From contig NZ_CP025016.1 in the NCBI RefSeq assembly GCF_002953715.1, forward strand, positions 1-64,000: DNA of 64,000 bases. The letters run 5' to 3'. Below are positions 16,387 to 26,646 of the stretch, one piece after another (the first letter of the stretch is position 1; every line of letters starts with the position of its first letter). This DNA comes from Rhizobium leguminosarum. GTDB taxonomy: Bacteria > Pseudomonadota > Alphaproteobacteria > Rhizobiales > Rhizobiaceae. The translations under genes were made by a program, and so were the position numbers. The notes beneath the pieces were generated by a model. The model had not been told where the DNA came from and searched no databases. It saw nothing but the letters and a program-made list of their open reading frames with translations.

Positions 16387-18642
16387 TCAAGGTTTTCTTG
16401 GTGTCACCTGAGCGTTGAGCGATGAAAAATAGATCTCAAGCCGCTGCTTTTGCGCGCTTTCGGCAATCTTCACCCGAATGCCCTCAGCGTTTGTGTGATG
16501 ACGGATGTCGTTCCCATCCAGCCGGGCGACGGTGATGTTGCCTGCGGTCATGCCGGAAAGGTCGATGAAGCCGCCGCCGGCAACGGGCGCGATGGTGCAT
16601 GCAAACCTTCCGACGCCGATATCGATCTGCGAGAAGGTTGCCTGCAGGTCCGTCTGCAGCACGGTCCTGTCATTAATCCTCATGGAAAGAACGGCAGCTT
16701 TTACGGAGACATGCAGTGTTCCCGCCGGCGACAGCATGGGGCCGATAGACAGGTCCTGACCAGCATTGTGCACAGTCCATCCAGACCAGGGATCGAAATC
16801 AACGATTTCACCCGTCGCCATCAGCGGCAACAGGGCAGCCCAGATATAGAATGGATCGGTATCACCCTGGTCCATCGCCTCCCCGGTCACTGCATTGTAG
16901 TTCTCGGATGCGATGCGGTCCCTGCTCCAGGACGTCATGAAGAGGTCATAGCTTTGGCTGGCGAGCTTGCTTGCTTCTGCCATGAAGCCGTAACGGCGCA
17001 GGCCGAGCCAGACCATGTAGTTGACGTTCGGCCAGATGCGCCCACGCCAGTAGACGTTCTCGGCAAAGGCCGGGTCGTTGCGTGTGGCGTTGGGCAGGAC
17101 GAAATCCCCGCCGAAGGTCGTCTCGTCGCTCAGGTGCTCAAGCAATCTGGCGGCCTGATCCGACGTGGCCGCCCCGCAAAGGAGCGGGTAGAAACTGGTG
17201 GGCGACAGCGAGCGGACGAACCCGCCATTGCGCTGGCGGTTGGCGAAGAGACCGCGGCTCTCATCCCACAGTGTTTCGGAAATCAGCGTGCGGCAGCGGT
17301 CTGCAACAGCGGCAAAACTTTGCGCTTCCGCATGCTTTCCCAGGACCGTCGCAATGTTTGCCAGCATTTCGGCATCCAGCGCGGCTGCGCTGTTCAATCC
17401 GAGATCGAAGGTGGACAATGTTCGGGTGACGGGGTCGTAGATCGCTTCGTCATGGGTCGCGGAATTGTCCATGCCGGTTTCGTTGCGTGCGCCGAAGGCA
17501 GTCCCTTTGTAGAGGCCTTCGCCGACATCGGAGGTGCCGCAAGATAGCAGGCCGAAGGCGCCGGGATCGCGGTTTTCCCACCACCAGCGTTGATTGCGGG
17601 CAAGGGCATCGTAGTTTGCGGCCAGCATCGAGCGCTCGCCGGTTCGTTGGTAAAGCTGCCAGGCGACGAGCGCACCGTTCGGGTGCTGGCTGCGATCGAC
17701 CCAGGCATCATTGGAGGTGACGATGCAGGCTATATTGCCTTGCGGTGTGGCGCTGGCCATGGCTGTCGCCATGTTTTCGCGCGCTAGGTCAGCATCGAAA
17801 ACACCAGCCAGAAGGGCTGCGAAAAGCTGGTCGTTGTACCAGACCGCAAATTTCCCGAGGTTCCAGATACGGGTCACCGCCGTATAGGGCCGCGCATTGG
17901 TGTCGTCCCAAATGGTGTTCCAGGCGACCACATCCCGAACTGCATCGAGCGACCCATCGAACAGGCCCGTCTGCCCATCCAGTATCTGCGCCGGCGCACT
18001 TTCAGCAAGGCAAGCCCGCGCTTTTGCGATGGCGAGTTCCGCACTGTCGGCGACAGCGGCGGCATAGGTGCCCTTGCGCATCATTTCGAGATTGAAGCGC
18101 AGCGCGATAACAGGCGCCTCGTTGCTGCGGGTCGCCGTGTAGAAATATCCATTTTCCTCGAAATCGGCGCGCAACGCTTCGATCGTGTCATGACCGGTCA
18201 CGTGGACCGGAGCTTCCGCCGTCACGACAGCCACGAACCGGGTGCCGATCTTCAGGAGGGTGGTGTTGCGACCGCTGTCATAGACTCCGATCTCGCCGCC
18301 GTCAGACGAAACCGCCAGCGTCAGCCAGAACCGCAAGCCCCACTCGGCGGATACCGTTCCCTCCCAGTTTCCGCGAACTGCGAAAGGGTCGGTTTTGGTC
18401 GTGGAGAAGGCGACCGTCGTGCCGGTGTGATCCGTTTCAAGTTCGATCAGCGAGCCGTCGATGGCGTGGCGTCCCAGGCGGACAGGATTGCGCCGCGGCT
18501 CGATGGCCGAAGTCGTCTTGCTGCGCGTGGAATACAGCACCGGCGTGATCCGCACCCCGAGCGGCAGGAAAACCATTTCGGCCGGCCGGTCCGACCAGCT
18601 GTTCCAGGCGCGCATCAGGGGGATCGTCGAGTGTTTTGGCAT
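16387..18642 (-). CDS. GH63/MGH1-like glycoside hydrolase ((alpha/alpha)6 barrel)
   Basis: A 751-residue protein with an (alpha/alpha)6-barrel hydrolase core like GH63 glucosidase, mannosylglycerate hydrolase and trehalase. Diagnostic stretches are VVAWNTIWDDTNARPY, YWRGRIWPNVNYMVWLGLRR and SENYNAVTGEAMDQGD, the last two close to the usual catalytic region. About 230 N-terminal residues form a beta-rich domain. There is no signal peptide, so action inside the cell is expected. It lies 15 bp behind the GH106-like gene in the unit that begins with nicA. The sugar specificity cannot be read from sequence. Confidence 0.8.
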   Translation of the reverse strand: MPKHSTIPLMRAWNSWSDRPAEMVFLPLGVRITPVLYSTRSKTTSAIEPRRNPVRLGRHAIDGSLIELETDHTGTTVAFSTTKTDPFAVRGNWEGTVSAEWGLRFWLTLAVSSDGGEIGVYDSGRNTTLLKIGTRFVAVVTAEAPVHVTGHDTIEALRADFEENGYFYTATRSNEAPVIALRFNLEMMRKGTYAAAVADSAELAIAKARACLAESAPAQILDGQTGLFDGSLDAVRDVVAWNTIWDDTNARPYTAVTRIWNLGKFAVWYNDQLFAALLAGVFDADLARENMATAMASATPQGNIACIVTSNDAWVDRSQHPNGALVAWQLYQRTGERSMLAANYDALARNQRWWWENRDPGAFGLLSCGTSDVGEGLYKGTAFGARNETGMDNSATHDEAIYDPVTRTLSTFDLGLNSAAALDAEMLANIATVLGKHAEAQSFAAVADRCRTLISETLWDESRGLFANRQRNGGFVRSLSPTSFYPLLCGAATSDQAARLLEHLSDETTFGGDFVLPNATRNDPAFAENVYWRGRIWPNVNYMVWLGLRRYGFMAEASKLASQSYDLFMTSWSRDRIASENYNAVTGEAMDQGDTDPFYIWAALLPLMATGEIVDFDPWSGWTVHNAGQDLSIGPMLSPAGTLHVSVKAAVLSMRINDRTVLQTDLQATFSQIDIGVGRFACTIAPVAGGGFIDLSGMTAGNITVARLDGNDIRHHTNAEGIRVKIAESAQKQRLEIYFSSLNAQVTPRKP

Positions 18643-18657
18643 GGCTCTGATATCCGG

Positions 18658-21402
18658 TCAGTTTGAAAGCGGGACGAGTTTCGGTACGGCGGTCAATCCG
18701 CTTTTATCCGCAGTGTCGCCGAGATAGGGCGTGTCGCTGTAGTAGCGGTTCGCCGCCGTGTTGGCGACGTGAAGCTCCAGCGTATGCGTGCCGGGGCTCA
18801 AGCGGCCGAGAGTAAAGTGATAAGGACGCCAGGCTCGGCGGCCGATCTCGCTGCCGTCGAGGAACGCGGTAACGGCCGTTTCGACCTTCGGCAATTCCAG
18901 AACCCAATCGGCTTGCGTCGTAATCGTCAGTTGGCAACGGTAAATGCCGAAGCCGGAAAAGTCTTCGAAGCCCTGCGTTTCCCAGCCGGCACTGACTGAA
19001 ATCGACTGGAAATCCGCATCGGGCCCAGGGGAAAAGCTCCAGCCGTCGGCAAGAGATATCGTTTCCACAGGATCCGGGATGGGCACGGCCTGTAAGGCTC
19101 CGTTACCCGCCATGAACTCCGATGCCTTCCGCACCCGGATGCACCGAACCTCCTGCGGCTTGAGCAAGACCAGAGACCGCTTAAGCGTGGCTGGCGCATG
19201 GATGGCTCCATCGGCTGGCGACCATTCCTCGCATTCGAACCCATCGCCGTATGAGATTTCTATGGCAAGATCGTCCGATCCGTCGTTGAACAGGACAATT
19301 CTCCACCAGCCGTCCGCTTCATATCCGATCCACCGCCACGGCATGCGGCCCCAACGGTTCTCGATCTGCGGGCCGCAGGATGGAAGGGACGACACGAGAG
19401 TGGCAATATCCCGGCTTTCTGGATGCCCTTCGATATGCGCAGAAACCTCTGGGGGAGTAATCGGCGCATCGCCGTCGCAAGTGACGGACAAGCGTTCGCC
19501 GGAGGACCAGATCGCGCCGCCGGCCGTCTTGAAAGCCTCAAGTGCCCGCAAGGCGTTTACCGTTTCGAGCACGGTCACGGACGGTAGCACGACGGCATCG
19601 AAAACTAGCCCCGATGCCAAGAGCTTTCCATCCGCGATGGTTGCCCTTGCAAGATCGGCCTCGCTCACGAACATGAAATCACATCCTTGCGCGAGAAGTT
19701 GCTCGCACCATGCGCCGATATGCGTGGCATGATCGTGGCGCGGTCCTTGCGCAAATGCGGTGTAGAGCGGGTAGAGAATGGCAACCGGCGTGTGGGGTTT
19801 GGCCGGTTCGATGAAGGCAGAAATCCGGGCAGTCTCGTCGGCGAAAAGGTCGTGATAACTCCACCAGGGCTCGAAATTGATGCCGGGAGCGAAATCAAAC
19901 CTCGGATTGACGAATGGTGTCGGGTCATCGTCGCGACCATCGGTCTGATAGACGCCGTGCCAGACGAACTGCCGCATGCCGAGGCAATGAAGCCGGATCG
20001 CCTGGGCGCGCGCCGTCTCCAGCGTCAGTTCCCATTGACCGGCGGCACGCCGGGGCGTTCGTTCCGCGCTGGCATAGGTTTCGACCATGCACCGGCTACG
20101 CCCGTTCGAGCGAGCAACGGAATCGCCGAGTTTCGGGGCCAACTGCGCGCCGAAATTGTTGGAATCCACGGCGGTTTCATGCCGGTAGGCGTCGATCCCA
20201 AAAAAATCGACGGCCGGAGCAACGCGTGGATCGATGCTGGTAAAGCCGCCATTGAGCGACCATGAAGCGATATGCGGCAGGATTTCGTGCCCGGTCAGGG
20301 CGATGCCGTTCGTGTCGGACCATCTGCGCAGCGTGCCGAAAAAAGCTTCGTTCATCAAAGCCGAATACCCGGCGTAAAATTGTGCCCGCAGCCGCAGCGT
20401 ATCACTGCCGATATCATGCAGCAGCGCCAGAAGAATTTTCGCAAAGGACGCGTCGCTACGGCGCGCCATTGTCTCGCGCAGCGTTGATGCAAAAAGCAGG
20501 CTGTTGCCGAGATCGCCAGAAAGCTGGTCCCAGCGATAAAATCCTGCCGCCGGCTGATCATAGAAAACGAAACCGACAGGGTCCGGCAACAAGCCCTCCA
20601 ATGTCTGCAGCAGCGGATCCAGCCCGACCTCTATAAAACGCTCAGCCGCCTGCGGCAGCAGATAGTTTATCAGGCGGGATGTCGAGGACCGGGCGCTGAT
20701 GAAGACGGTCAAGGCCTGACCGTCCTTGATCCGGCCGTCGAATGCATAGGTGCAGGACACGGCATCGCTTGCGGCAATGACGGTGTGCGCCGTCACATCG
20801 GAAATCGCGTCCAGGCTTTCAATGCCCGAAAGGGGGTGCAGGACGGCCGCCTCCACCGTCCAGTCGCACCATTCGACCCTGCCTGCCTCATATTGCCACC
20901 CAAGAATATCGGGACCCATTTTCTCCACGAAAGGCGGATGGATGCCGCTGATCGAGCCTTGAGATGAGGCTGCTGACGACCAGAACAAGTGCCGCTCGCG
21001 CAAGGCGTCGCAATCTGCAACGGTGCGCCCCCCGGCATGACCGCTGATCCAGTTATAATCGTCATAGATTCCGAGTTTCAGGCCAAGGTCACCGGCGATG
21101 CGGGCGGCGACGCGATATGCGGCGAGATAGGGGGGCGAAAGATAGTCTTCGCGCGGCAGCGAGAGACGAGCCTGAATGAGGATCGTTCCGATGCCTTTTG
21201 CCCGGAAGTCGGTCAGTTGTGCACGGCAGACGGCTTCATCGGGAATGGAATGCCAGAACCAATAGGCTGAAGGACGAAAGGGAGCCGTCGGATTTTCGAA
21301 CAGCGCTCGGTTTTTGTTCTGCGGATCGGTCAAGGCCGCCACGTCGCTTGATGCGTGAGTGTGCACGTTGCCAAAGCCTTTGGCATTGACATGATCACAC
21401 AT
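18658..21402 (-). CDS. GH106-like glycosyl hydrolase (alpha-L-rhamnosidase type)
   Basis: A 914-residue protein whose N-terminal barrel has PSAYWFWHSIPDEA and KLGIYDDYNWISGHAGG, patterns I associate with GH106 alpha-L-rhamnosidases and related enzymes. The C-terminal part (about 780-900) is a jelly-roll sugar-binding domain (YRCQLTITTQADWVLELPK, THTLELHVANTAANRYY). There is no export signal. The ATG lies inside xdhC, overlapping its end by 8 bp, so translation is coupled to the nicotinate dehydrogenase accessory gene. This link between a glycosidase and a pyridine hydroxylase is unusual. It is somewhat shorter than typical GH106 enzymes; GH2-like hydrolases are an alternative. Confidence 0.72.
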   Translation of the reverse strand: MCDHVNAKGFGNVHTHASSDVAALTDPQNKNRALFENPTAPFRPSAYWFWHSIPDEAVCRAQLTDFRAKGIGTILIQARLSLPREDYLSPPYLAAYRVAARIAGDLGLKLGIYDDYNWISGHAGGRTVADCDALRERHLFWSSAASSQGSISGIHPPFVEKMGPDILGWQYEAGRVEWCDWTVEAAVLHPLSGIESLDAISDVTAHTVIAASDAVSCTYAFDGRIKDGQALTVFISARSSTSRLINYLLPQAAERFIEVGLDPLLQTLEGLLPDPVGFVFYDQPAAGFYRWDQLSGDLGNSLLFASTLRETMARRSDASFAKILLALLHDIGSDTLRLRAQFYAGYSALMNEAFFGTLRRWSDTNGIALTGHEILPHIASWSLNGGFTSIDPRVAPAVDFFGIDAYRHETAVDSNNFGAQLAPKLGDSVARSNGRSRCMVETYASAERTPRRAAGQWELTLETARAQAIRLHCLGMRQFVWHGVYQTDGRDDDPTPFVNPRFDFAPGINFEPWWSYHDLFADETARISAFIEPAKPHTPVAILYPLYTAFAQGPRHDHATHIGAWCEQLLAQGCDFMFVSEADLARATIADGKLLASGLVFDAVVLPSVTVLETVNALRALEAFKTAGGAIWSSGERLSVTCDGDAPITPPEVSAHIEGHPESRDIATLVSSLPSCGPQIENRWGRMPWRWIGYEADGWWRIVLFNDGSDDLAIEISYGDGFECEEWSPADGAIHAPATLKRSLVLLKPQEVRCIRVRKASEFMAGNGALQAVPIPDPVETISLADGWSFSPGPDADFQSISVSAGWETQGFEDFSGFGIYRCQLTITTQADWVLELPKVETAVTAFLDGSEIGRRAWRPYHFTLGRLSPGTHTLELHVANTAANRYYSDTPYLGDTADKSGLTAVPKLVPLSN

Positions 21403-22420
21403 CGCCGTCGAACTTCATGATCGAGCGCGCAGCAGCGACATCGGCAAGAATGGACAGGGCCAGTGTGTTTCCATCGCGTGCAGGCCCGAACATGCCAATC
21501 GGGGCCTTGATACGATCAATGTCGTGATTGGTGCATCCAAACTTTCGCAACGCTTCACGGCGCCTTTCATGCGTGCGCTTGCTGCCGAGGGCTCCGATGT
21601 AGAAAGGATGGCGTTGAAGTGCGATTTTCAGGAATGGAAGTTCCTGGTCGAGGTCGTGAAACAGCAGGGCAACTGCCGTGTCGGCATCAACAAGCGTCTC
21701 GTCGAATCCTGGCCCCGATTGACCATCGAACGCAAACGTCTCGAAACCAGAATGACTTGCCACCCTCGTCGCGCAATCCAGTTCGATGCCTCGACCAAAC
21801 ATCACCAGGCGCGGGCACGGTCTGTAACGGCGAATATAGGAGGCGCCATTTTCCGCGTCTTCGGCATCCGTGATAGTCTGTTTCACGGCATCATAGCAGA
21901 GGGCGCCGACCCGCCGGGATCGAAGTCTGGCGAGGACACGGTGAAGGGGGCTGGCGTCTTTCAACACATGGATGGCAAGCGTGATGCCACCACCGCAGGG
22001 AAGTTGGATGTCGAAGAAGGTCGACCCCTCGCCGAGAAGGAGAAATCGATCTTGCCCCTTGGCAATCGCGTCGATCGCCTCGGCGGCAACAGCTGCCTCG
22101 GTGCAGCCGCCCGAGACATAGCCGCAATAGCCGCCATCTATACCAACGGCCATCTGGGCGCCAAGCGCGCGTGCAGACCCGCCGCGGATATCGACCAGCG
22201 TAACCAGCGCGCTTTTGCCATCCTTCTCGAAGCGCTCGGCGACGTAGCTCAGGATCATTTCCGGATCATCTGTCATGATGGCGCAGAAAGGGACGGCGGG
22301 GATGATGTCATGAATGGATCGAGCGGTTGACATGATGGAGCGTGGCGAACTGCCGCTGACGGAAATACTCGGGCTCTCAAAGAGCCTGCGTGCGGTGATG
22401 CCGGTCTCAAACTGCTCCAC
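21395..22420 (-). CDS. xdhC: XdhC/CoxI family molybdenum hydroxylase maturation factor
   Basis: A 341-residue XdhC-like protein that in the family binds and protects molybdenum cofactor and inserts it, often sulfurated, into xanthine-dehydrogenase-type enzymes. Visible are ALVTLVDIRGGSARALG, the conserved GYVSGGCTEAAVAAEA (about 100-115) and the Rossmann part with YIGALGSKRTHERRREAL. I use the GTG at 22420 because AAGGAG precedes it at good distance. An ATG lies at 22333. It follows nicB by 13 bp, so it almost certainly serves nicotinate dehydrogenase. Its end overlaps the GH106-like start. Confidence 0.9.
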   Translation of the reverse strand: MEQFETGITARRLFESPSISVSGSSPRSIMSTARSIHDIIPAVPFCAIMTDDPEMILSYVAERFEKDGKSALVTLVDIRGGSARALGAQMAVGIDGGYCGYVSGGCTEAAVAAEAIDAIAKGQDRFLLLGEGSTFFDIQLPCGGGITLAIHVLKDASPLHRVLARLRSRRVGALCYDAVKQTITDAEDAENGASYIRRYRPCPRLVMFGRGIELDCATRVASHSGFETFAFDGQSGPGFDETLVDADTAVALLFHDLDQELPFLKIALQRHPFYIGALGSKRTHERRREALRKFGCTNHDIDRIKAPIGMFGPARDGNTLALSILADVAAARSIMKFDGDV

Positions 22421-22433
22421 GTTGTTCGCTCCT

Positions 22434-25400
22434 TCAGTGGCTCGCCGCCGTCACGCGCTGCATGGCGCTCGTCGTGTCTGTCCATGCCGGTTTGTCCGGC
22501 GCAAAACGCGCCCTGAGATAGGCTGCGAGGTCATTGATCTGGCCCTCATTCAATGTATCGCTGAAAGCGGGCATGGACATGACTTCCGGCGCCTCGCGTC
22601 CACTGGTTTTGGCGAGGATCGCCGGCGCTTCGACACCGTTCAAGATGACCTGCAGAATGTTGTCCGGCGTATCGGCATGCAGGTTGCTATTGAGCGCGAG
22701 CAACGGCAGGATCGTGTTGCCGGTATGACAGGTCGCGCACGCACCGTTGAAGATCCGCTCGCCCTTCGGCGATAGACGCGCGGCGGTGGCCTTGGCCGTC
22801 TCGCTCGCGGCAATGGCTGCCTGGCTCTGGATGACCGCGACATCGGGTTCCGTTCCACCACTCAAGCTTGCGAGGTAGGTCGCCATGGCGCGGATGTCAG
22901 TGTCTGGAAGGGGCTGCATGACTTCGACCACCTGCGCCATGGGGCCGGCCGCGCTGCCGTGGTCACGCGAATGTCCGGTGCGCAGATAATCGTAGAAGGC
23001 GTCTGCCGTCCAACCGACGGGTCCTTTGGCAAAGGCGTTGAGTGCGGGAGCTTCCCAGCCATCGGCAAACCCTCCGGACAAACGAGCATCGCCGGTCTTT
23101 TCCGCGCCCAGCACATTGCGCTGGGTATGGCAGGCCGAACAGTGGCCAAGAGTTTCGACGAGATAGGCGCCGCGGTTCCACTGCGCGTCGCGCGCCTCAA
23201 CATAGCGGAACGGCTCGGCCTTCAGGAACAGGGCGTTCCAGCCAGCCATCATCGAACGAATATTATAGGGAAACTTGAGCTTGGTTTCCGGCGGCTTTGC
23301 GGCGACCGGGGCCTGCGTCATCATATAGGCATAGAGCGCCTGGAGGTCCGCATCCTCCGCACCCGCAAACGACGTATAGGGGTGGGCGGGATAGAGGTGA
23401 TGGCCGTCGCGGCTTACACCCTCGCGCATGGCGCGCTCGAAGGCAGGATAGGACCAGGCACCGATACCGTTCTTCGCATCGGGGGTGATGTTGGTGGCAT
23501 AGACCACGCCGAAGGGCGTGTCGAAACCCCGTCCGCCAGCGAACGGGGTACCGTCGGGGCCGGCATGGCAGACGTTGCAGGCGCCGGCTGCAGCGGCCAT
23601 GCGTCCGCGTTCGATCGTCACAGCGCTATAGACGTTGCTATCGGGTGTCGGGATCGTGCCGATCGCGGGGCGCCATGGCGAGGCCATCGTCACGATCCCC
23701 GAAAGGGCGGCGACAGCGCCTGCGGCAGACAGGCCGATCGTCCACCATTTGCGTTTTTTCACAGGTTCCGCCGGTGACGCCTTGTTCTTCTTGCCATTCA
23801 GGGTGGCCAGCACCAGTTCCGGCGTCAACGGCAATTCGCGGAAACGTATGCCGGTCGCGTCATAGACGGCATTGGCGATGGCCGATGCGCTTGGTACGGA
23901 TGCGGACTCGCCGACGCCAAGCGGCGGCTCGTCCTGCCGGGGGATCATCAGTACATCAATATCGGGGACTTCGGGGAAGGTGATGAGCGAATAGCCGCCC
24001 CATTCCTTCGAGGTGACTGCTGTTGAGGAGAATTCCACCCTTTCCTTCAGCACCCGGCTCGTGGACTGGATGATATTGCCATGGATCTGGTGACGGACGC
24101 CGTCAGGATTGATCATCATGCCGGAATCCTGGGCGCAGGTCACCTTCGTGACCGCAACTTCGCCGGTCTTCGTGTTAACCGCGACATCGGCGACCCATGC
24201 AGCCCATGCAGCCGCCTTGCCGGGGAAGGGGCCGTGGATATAGACGGCATAGGCAAAGCCGCGCCCGTATAAGAGATCGCCTTCGCCGCCAAGCGTGCCC
24301 CATGTGGTGTGCGGCACCCAGTTCGCCCGCTCGGCGAGCGCCTTGACCAGATCGACCGCGCGCGGATCGTGGAGATAGCGCAGCCGGTATTCGATTGGAT
24401 CGACGCCCGCAGCGGCGGCCAGTTCGTCCACATAGCACTCATGAGCAAAGGTGTTCGGCATGGCCGAAACACCGCGGAGCCATGAGGCGCGGGCGATCGG
24501 CGGCATGTCGTGCACCGTGACGCGAAGGTTGCCATAGGCATAGGGCGGGATCGCGGTGCGGTCGCCCATCTGCATCACGTCTGAGACTGGCGGTACCTTG
24601 CCGGTCAGGATCAAGGGCAGGGTTGGGGCGAGGTTGGAGGGATAGCGCGTTTCGAAATCATAGGCGGAAGGGCCGCCCTCCAGATCGAGGCCGCCGCGCA
24701 CGTCCATAATCTGTGCCGCCCCCTTGGGCTCCCAGGCGTGTTCCTGCTCGCGGCTCAATTGTACCCTGACTGGCGCCTTCACCGCACGCGACAGGAGGGC
24801 AGCATCGGCGGTCACGTCATCAGCGCAGTTTCGGCCGTAGCATCCGGCAGCTTCAAGCCGTTCGACGAGGATCATGTCCTCCGGCATATCAAGCAGCAAG
24901 GCGAGATCGCGGCGCAGTGGAAAGGGATTTTGCGTACCGGACCAGACTGTCAGACCATCGTCGCGATAGTCTGCCACGGCGCAGGAAGGCCCGATCGATC
25001 CGTGCATCTGGTAGGGCCAGATATAGGTGCGGTTCATCGGCTGAGCGCTGCCGGCCAGGGCCATATCGACATTGCCGCGATCGGCAAGTTTGCGCGGGGT
25101 CGCGGGGTTGGCGCGCAAGGCAGCTTCCGGTGCGTTGAGGTCAGGGCGTTCCTGCGCTGCGCGCCAGACGACCTTGAGGGTCTTTGCCGCTTCGATGGCG
25201 ATTTCCTCGCGCGTCGCGACGACACCGACGAAATCGCCGATGGCGACCACGCCAACCAGACCCTCGATACCGGCAACCGATGCCTCATCGATGGAAATCA
25301 GGCTATTGCCGACATGCTCGCCATGATCGAAGCCGGCATAGGGCGGGCGGACGACACGGCCGTGCAGCATGCCGGGCACGCGCACGTCGTGCACATAGGT

Positions 25401-25982
25401 CCAGCGCCCCGTCGCCTTTGCCGGAATATCGACCCGCGGACGCGACGAGCCGACAATCGTATAGGCCGACGCTGGTTTGAGTTCGGCGTCGATGTCGATC
25501 GACAGGCGAACATGCTCGCCGGCGACGAGATCGGCAAAGCTCAAGCACCAGTTTTCACCGGAATCGGCGCGAATGATGCCGCCTTCCAGGATGAGCTTTT
25601 CGAGCGGCGTACCGGTCCTCTCAGACGCTTTGACAAGCAAATGACGGCGTGCGGTCGCCGCCGCATACCGAAGGGGAACGGCGGTGATCTGGATTGTTTC
25701 GCTGGCAATGGTCGCACCCTGGTTGGGGGCGGCCGAGGTTGCCCCAAGCACCATGTCGACCTGCTCGAACGGGACATTGAGCTCTTCTGCGACAATCTGC
25801 GCCAGCGACGTCCGGATGCCCGTTCCCAGATCGACATGGCCATTGAAAGCGACAACGCGCCCATCCGGGCCGATGGCGATAAAAAGCTCGGCAGTGTCTC
25901 CCAGTTCGATATCGGAAACAATGAGGAGCGTATCGGCGGCGGCCATGTAGGTCGATTTGGGTGTTTCGCGGTGCAGGGTCAT
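22434..25982 (-). CDS. nicB: Nicotinate dehydrogenase large subunit (molybdopterin domain fused to cytochrome c)
   Basis: A 1182-residue fusion very close in size and layout to Pseudomonas putida NicB. The first 740 or so residues are an aldehyde-oxidase-type molybdopterin-binding domain (VAFNGHVDLGTGIRTSLAQI, GVGESASVPSASAIANAVYD). A membrane anchor follows near 748-770 (KWWTIGLSAAGAVAALSG). Then come three c-type haem motifs, CNVCH, CSACH and CATCH, near residues 800, 947 and 1080. With NicA it hydroxylates nicotinate to 6-hydroxynicotinate and passes electrons to the respiratory chain. It overlaps nicA as ATGA. This subunit fixes the identity of the whole cluster. Confidence 0.94.
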   Translation of the reverse strand: MTLHRETPKSTYMAAADTLLIVSDIELGDTAELFIAIGPDGRVVAFNGHVDLGTGIRTSLAQIVAEELNVPFEQVDMVLGATSAAPNQGATIASETIQITAVPLRYAAATARRHLLVKASERTGTPLEKLILEGGIIRADSGENWCLSFADLVAGEHVRLSIDIDAELKPASAYTIVGSSRPRVDIPAKATGRWTYVHDVRVPGMLHGRVVRPPYAGFDHGEHVGNSLISIDEASVAGIEGLVGVVAIGDFVGVVATREEIAIEAAKTLKVVWRAAQERPDLNAPEAALRANPATPRKLADRGNVDMALAGSAQPMNRTYIWPYQMHGSIGPSCAVADYRDDGLTVWSGTQNPFPLRRDLALLLDMPEDMILVERLEAAGCYGRNCADDVTADAALLSRAVKAPVRVQLSREQEHAWEPKGAAQIMDVRGGLDLEGGPSAYDFETRYPSNLAPTLPLILTGKVPPVSDVMQMGDRTAIPPYAYGNLRVTVHDMPPIARASWLRGVSAMPNTFAHECYVDELAAAAGVDPIEYRLRYLHDPRAVDLVKALAERANWVPHTTWGTLGGEGDLLYGRGFAYAVYIHGPFPGKAAAWAAWVADVAVNTKTGEVAVTKVTCAQDSGMMINPDGVRHQIHGNIIQSTSRVLKERVEFSSTAVTSKEWGGYSLITFPEVPDIDVLMIPRQDEPPLGVGESASVPSASAIANAVYDATGIRFRELPLTPELVLATLNGKKNKASPAEPVKKRKWWTIGLSAAGAVAALSGIVTMASPWRPAIGTIPTPDSNVYSAVTIERGRMAAAAGACNVCHAGPDGTPFAGGRGFDTPFGVVYATNITPDAKNGIGAWSYPAFERAMREGVSRDGHHLYPAHPYTSFAGAEDADLQALYAYMMTQAPVAAKPPETKLKFPYNIRSMMAGWNALFLKAEPFRYVEARDAQWNRGAYLVETLGHCSACHTQRNVLGAEKTGDARLSGGFADGWEAPALNAFAKGPVGWTADAFYDYLRTGHSRDHGSAAGPMAQVVEVMQPLPDTDIRAMATYLASLSGGTEPDVAVIQSQAAIAASETAKATAARLSPKGERIFNGACATCHTGNTILPLLALNSNLHADTPDNILQVILNGVEAPAILAKTSGREAPEVMSMPAFSDTLNEGQINDLAAYLRARFAPDKPAWTDTTSAMQRVTAASH

Positions 25983-26503
25983 GGCGAAACCTCCGTCGTG
26001 CCGTCCGTCATTGAAGTGGATGCCTGCTCCGCCTTGGCATAGGCAACGGCGCGCCGCGCGGCGGCCAGTATTTCAAGATGAGTGCCGCACCGGCACAGAT
26101 GGTGCCGCAGAGCCTCGCGAATGTCGCTCTCGTCAGGATCGGCATTACGCTTGAGCAGTCCGACCGTGGCGATGATCATGCCATTGAGGCAATAGCCGCA
26201 TTGCGCCGCCGCTTCTTCGATGAAGGCCCGCTGCACCGGGTGCAGATGTCCGGCCACCGCCAGCCCCTCGAGCGTGGTCACGCGGCGTGTGCCGATTGCG
26301 CCAAGCGGCACGGTACAAGAGCGCACCGAACGGCCGTCAACCAGAACGGCGCATGCGCCGCATTCACCCAGGCCACAGCCGTATTTCGGGCCGTTCAGCG
26401 AAAGGTCGTTGCGCAGAATGTAGAGGAGCGGTGTTTCCGGCTTTGCGTCAACGTGCCAGAGGGCGTCGTTTACATTCAACGAAACGGAAACGGGCCGCGT
26501 CAA
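25979..26503 (-). CDS. nicA: Nicotinate dehydrogenase small subunit, [2Fe-2S]
   Basis: A 174-residue small subunit with two [2Fe-2S] clusters. The plant-ferredoxin cluster ligands are in YGCGLGECGACAVLVDG plus the Cys in RSVRSC. The C-terminal cluster ligands are in CGYCLNGM and CRCGTH. It transfers electrons from the molybdenum site of NicB to its haems. The only sensible start is TTG at 26503 with GGAG about 10 bases upstream, giving MTRPVSVSLNV. It is the first gene of the leftward unit, facing nicC across a 358-bp regulatory gap. Confidence 0.93.
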   Translation of the reverse strand: MTRPVSVSLNVNDALWHVDAKPETPLLYILRNDLSLNGPKYGCGLGECGACAVLVDGRSVRSCTVPLGAIGTRRVTTLEGLAVAGHLHPVQRAFIEEAAAQCGYCLNGMIIATVGLLKRNADPDESDIREALRHHLCRCGTHLEILAAARRAVAYAKAEQASTSMTDGTTEVSP

Positions 26504-26646
26504 GGCAGCTGCTCCAGCGCCGCATAAGCGGCCAAACCCAAGCCTTTTGCTACCGGACGGATCGCTATGCGGCGGGGCCCCTTGCGGCGCCTGTTCATCA
26601 TAACGATGCGACTGTCACCGACATCACGCATCTGCTGCCCCTTATT

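Noticed and set aside
16450-17547. 365-codon plus-strand frame opposite the GH63-like gene
   Set aside because: Antisense shadow with no domain.
24738-26042. 434-codon plus-strand frame opposite nicB
   Set aside because: Antisense to a strongly supported enzyme gene.
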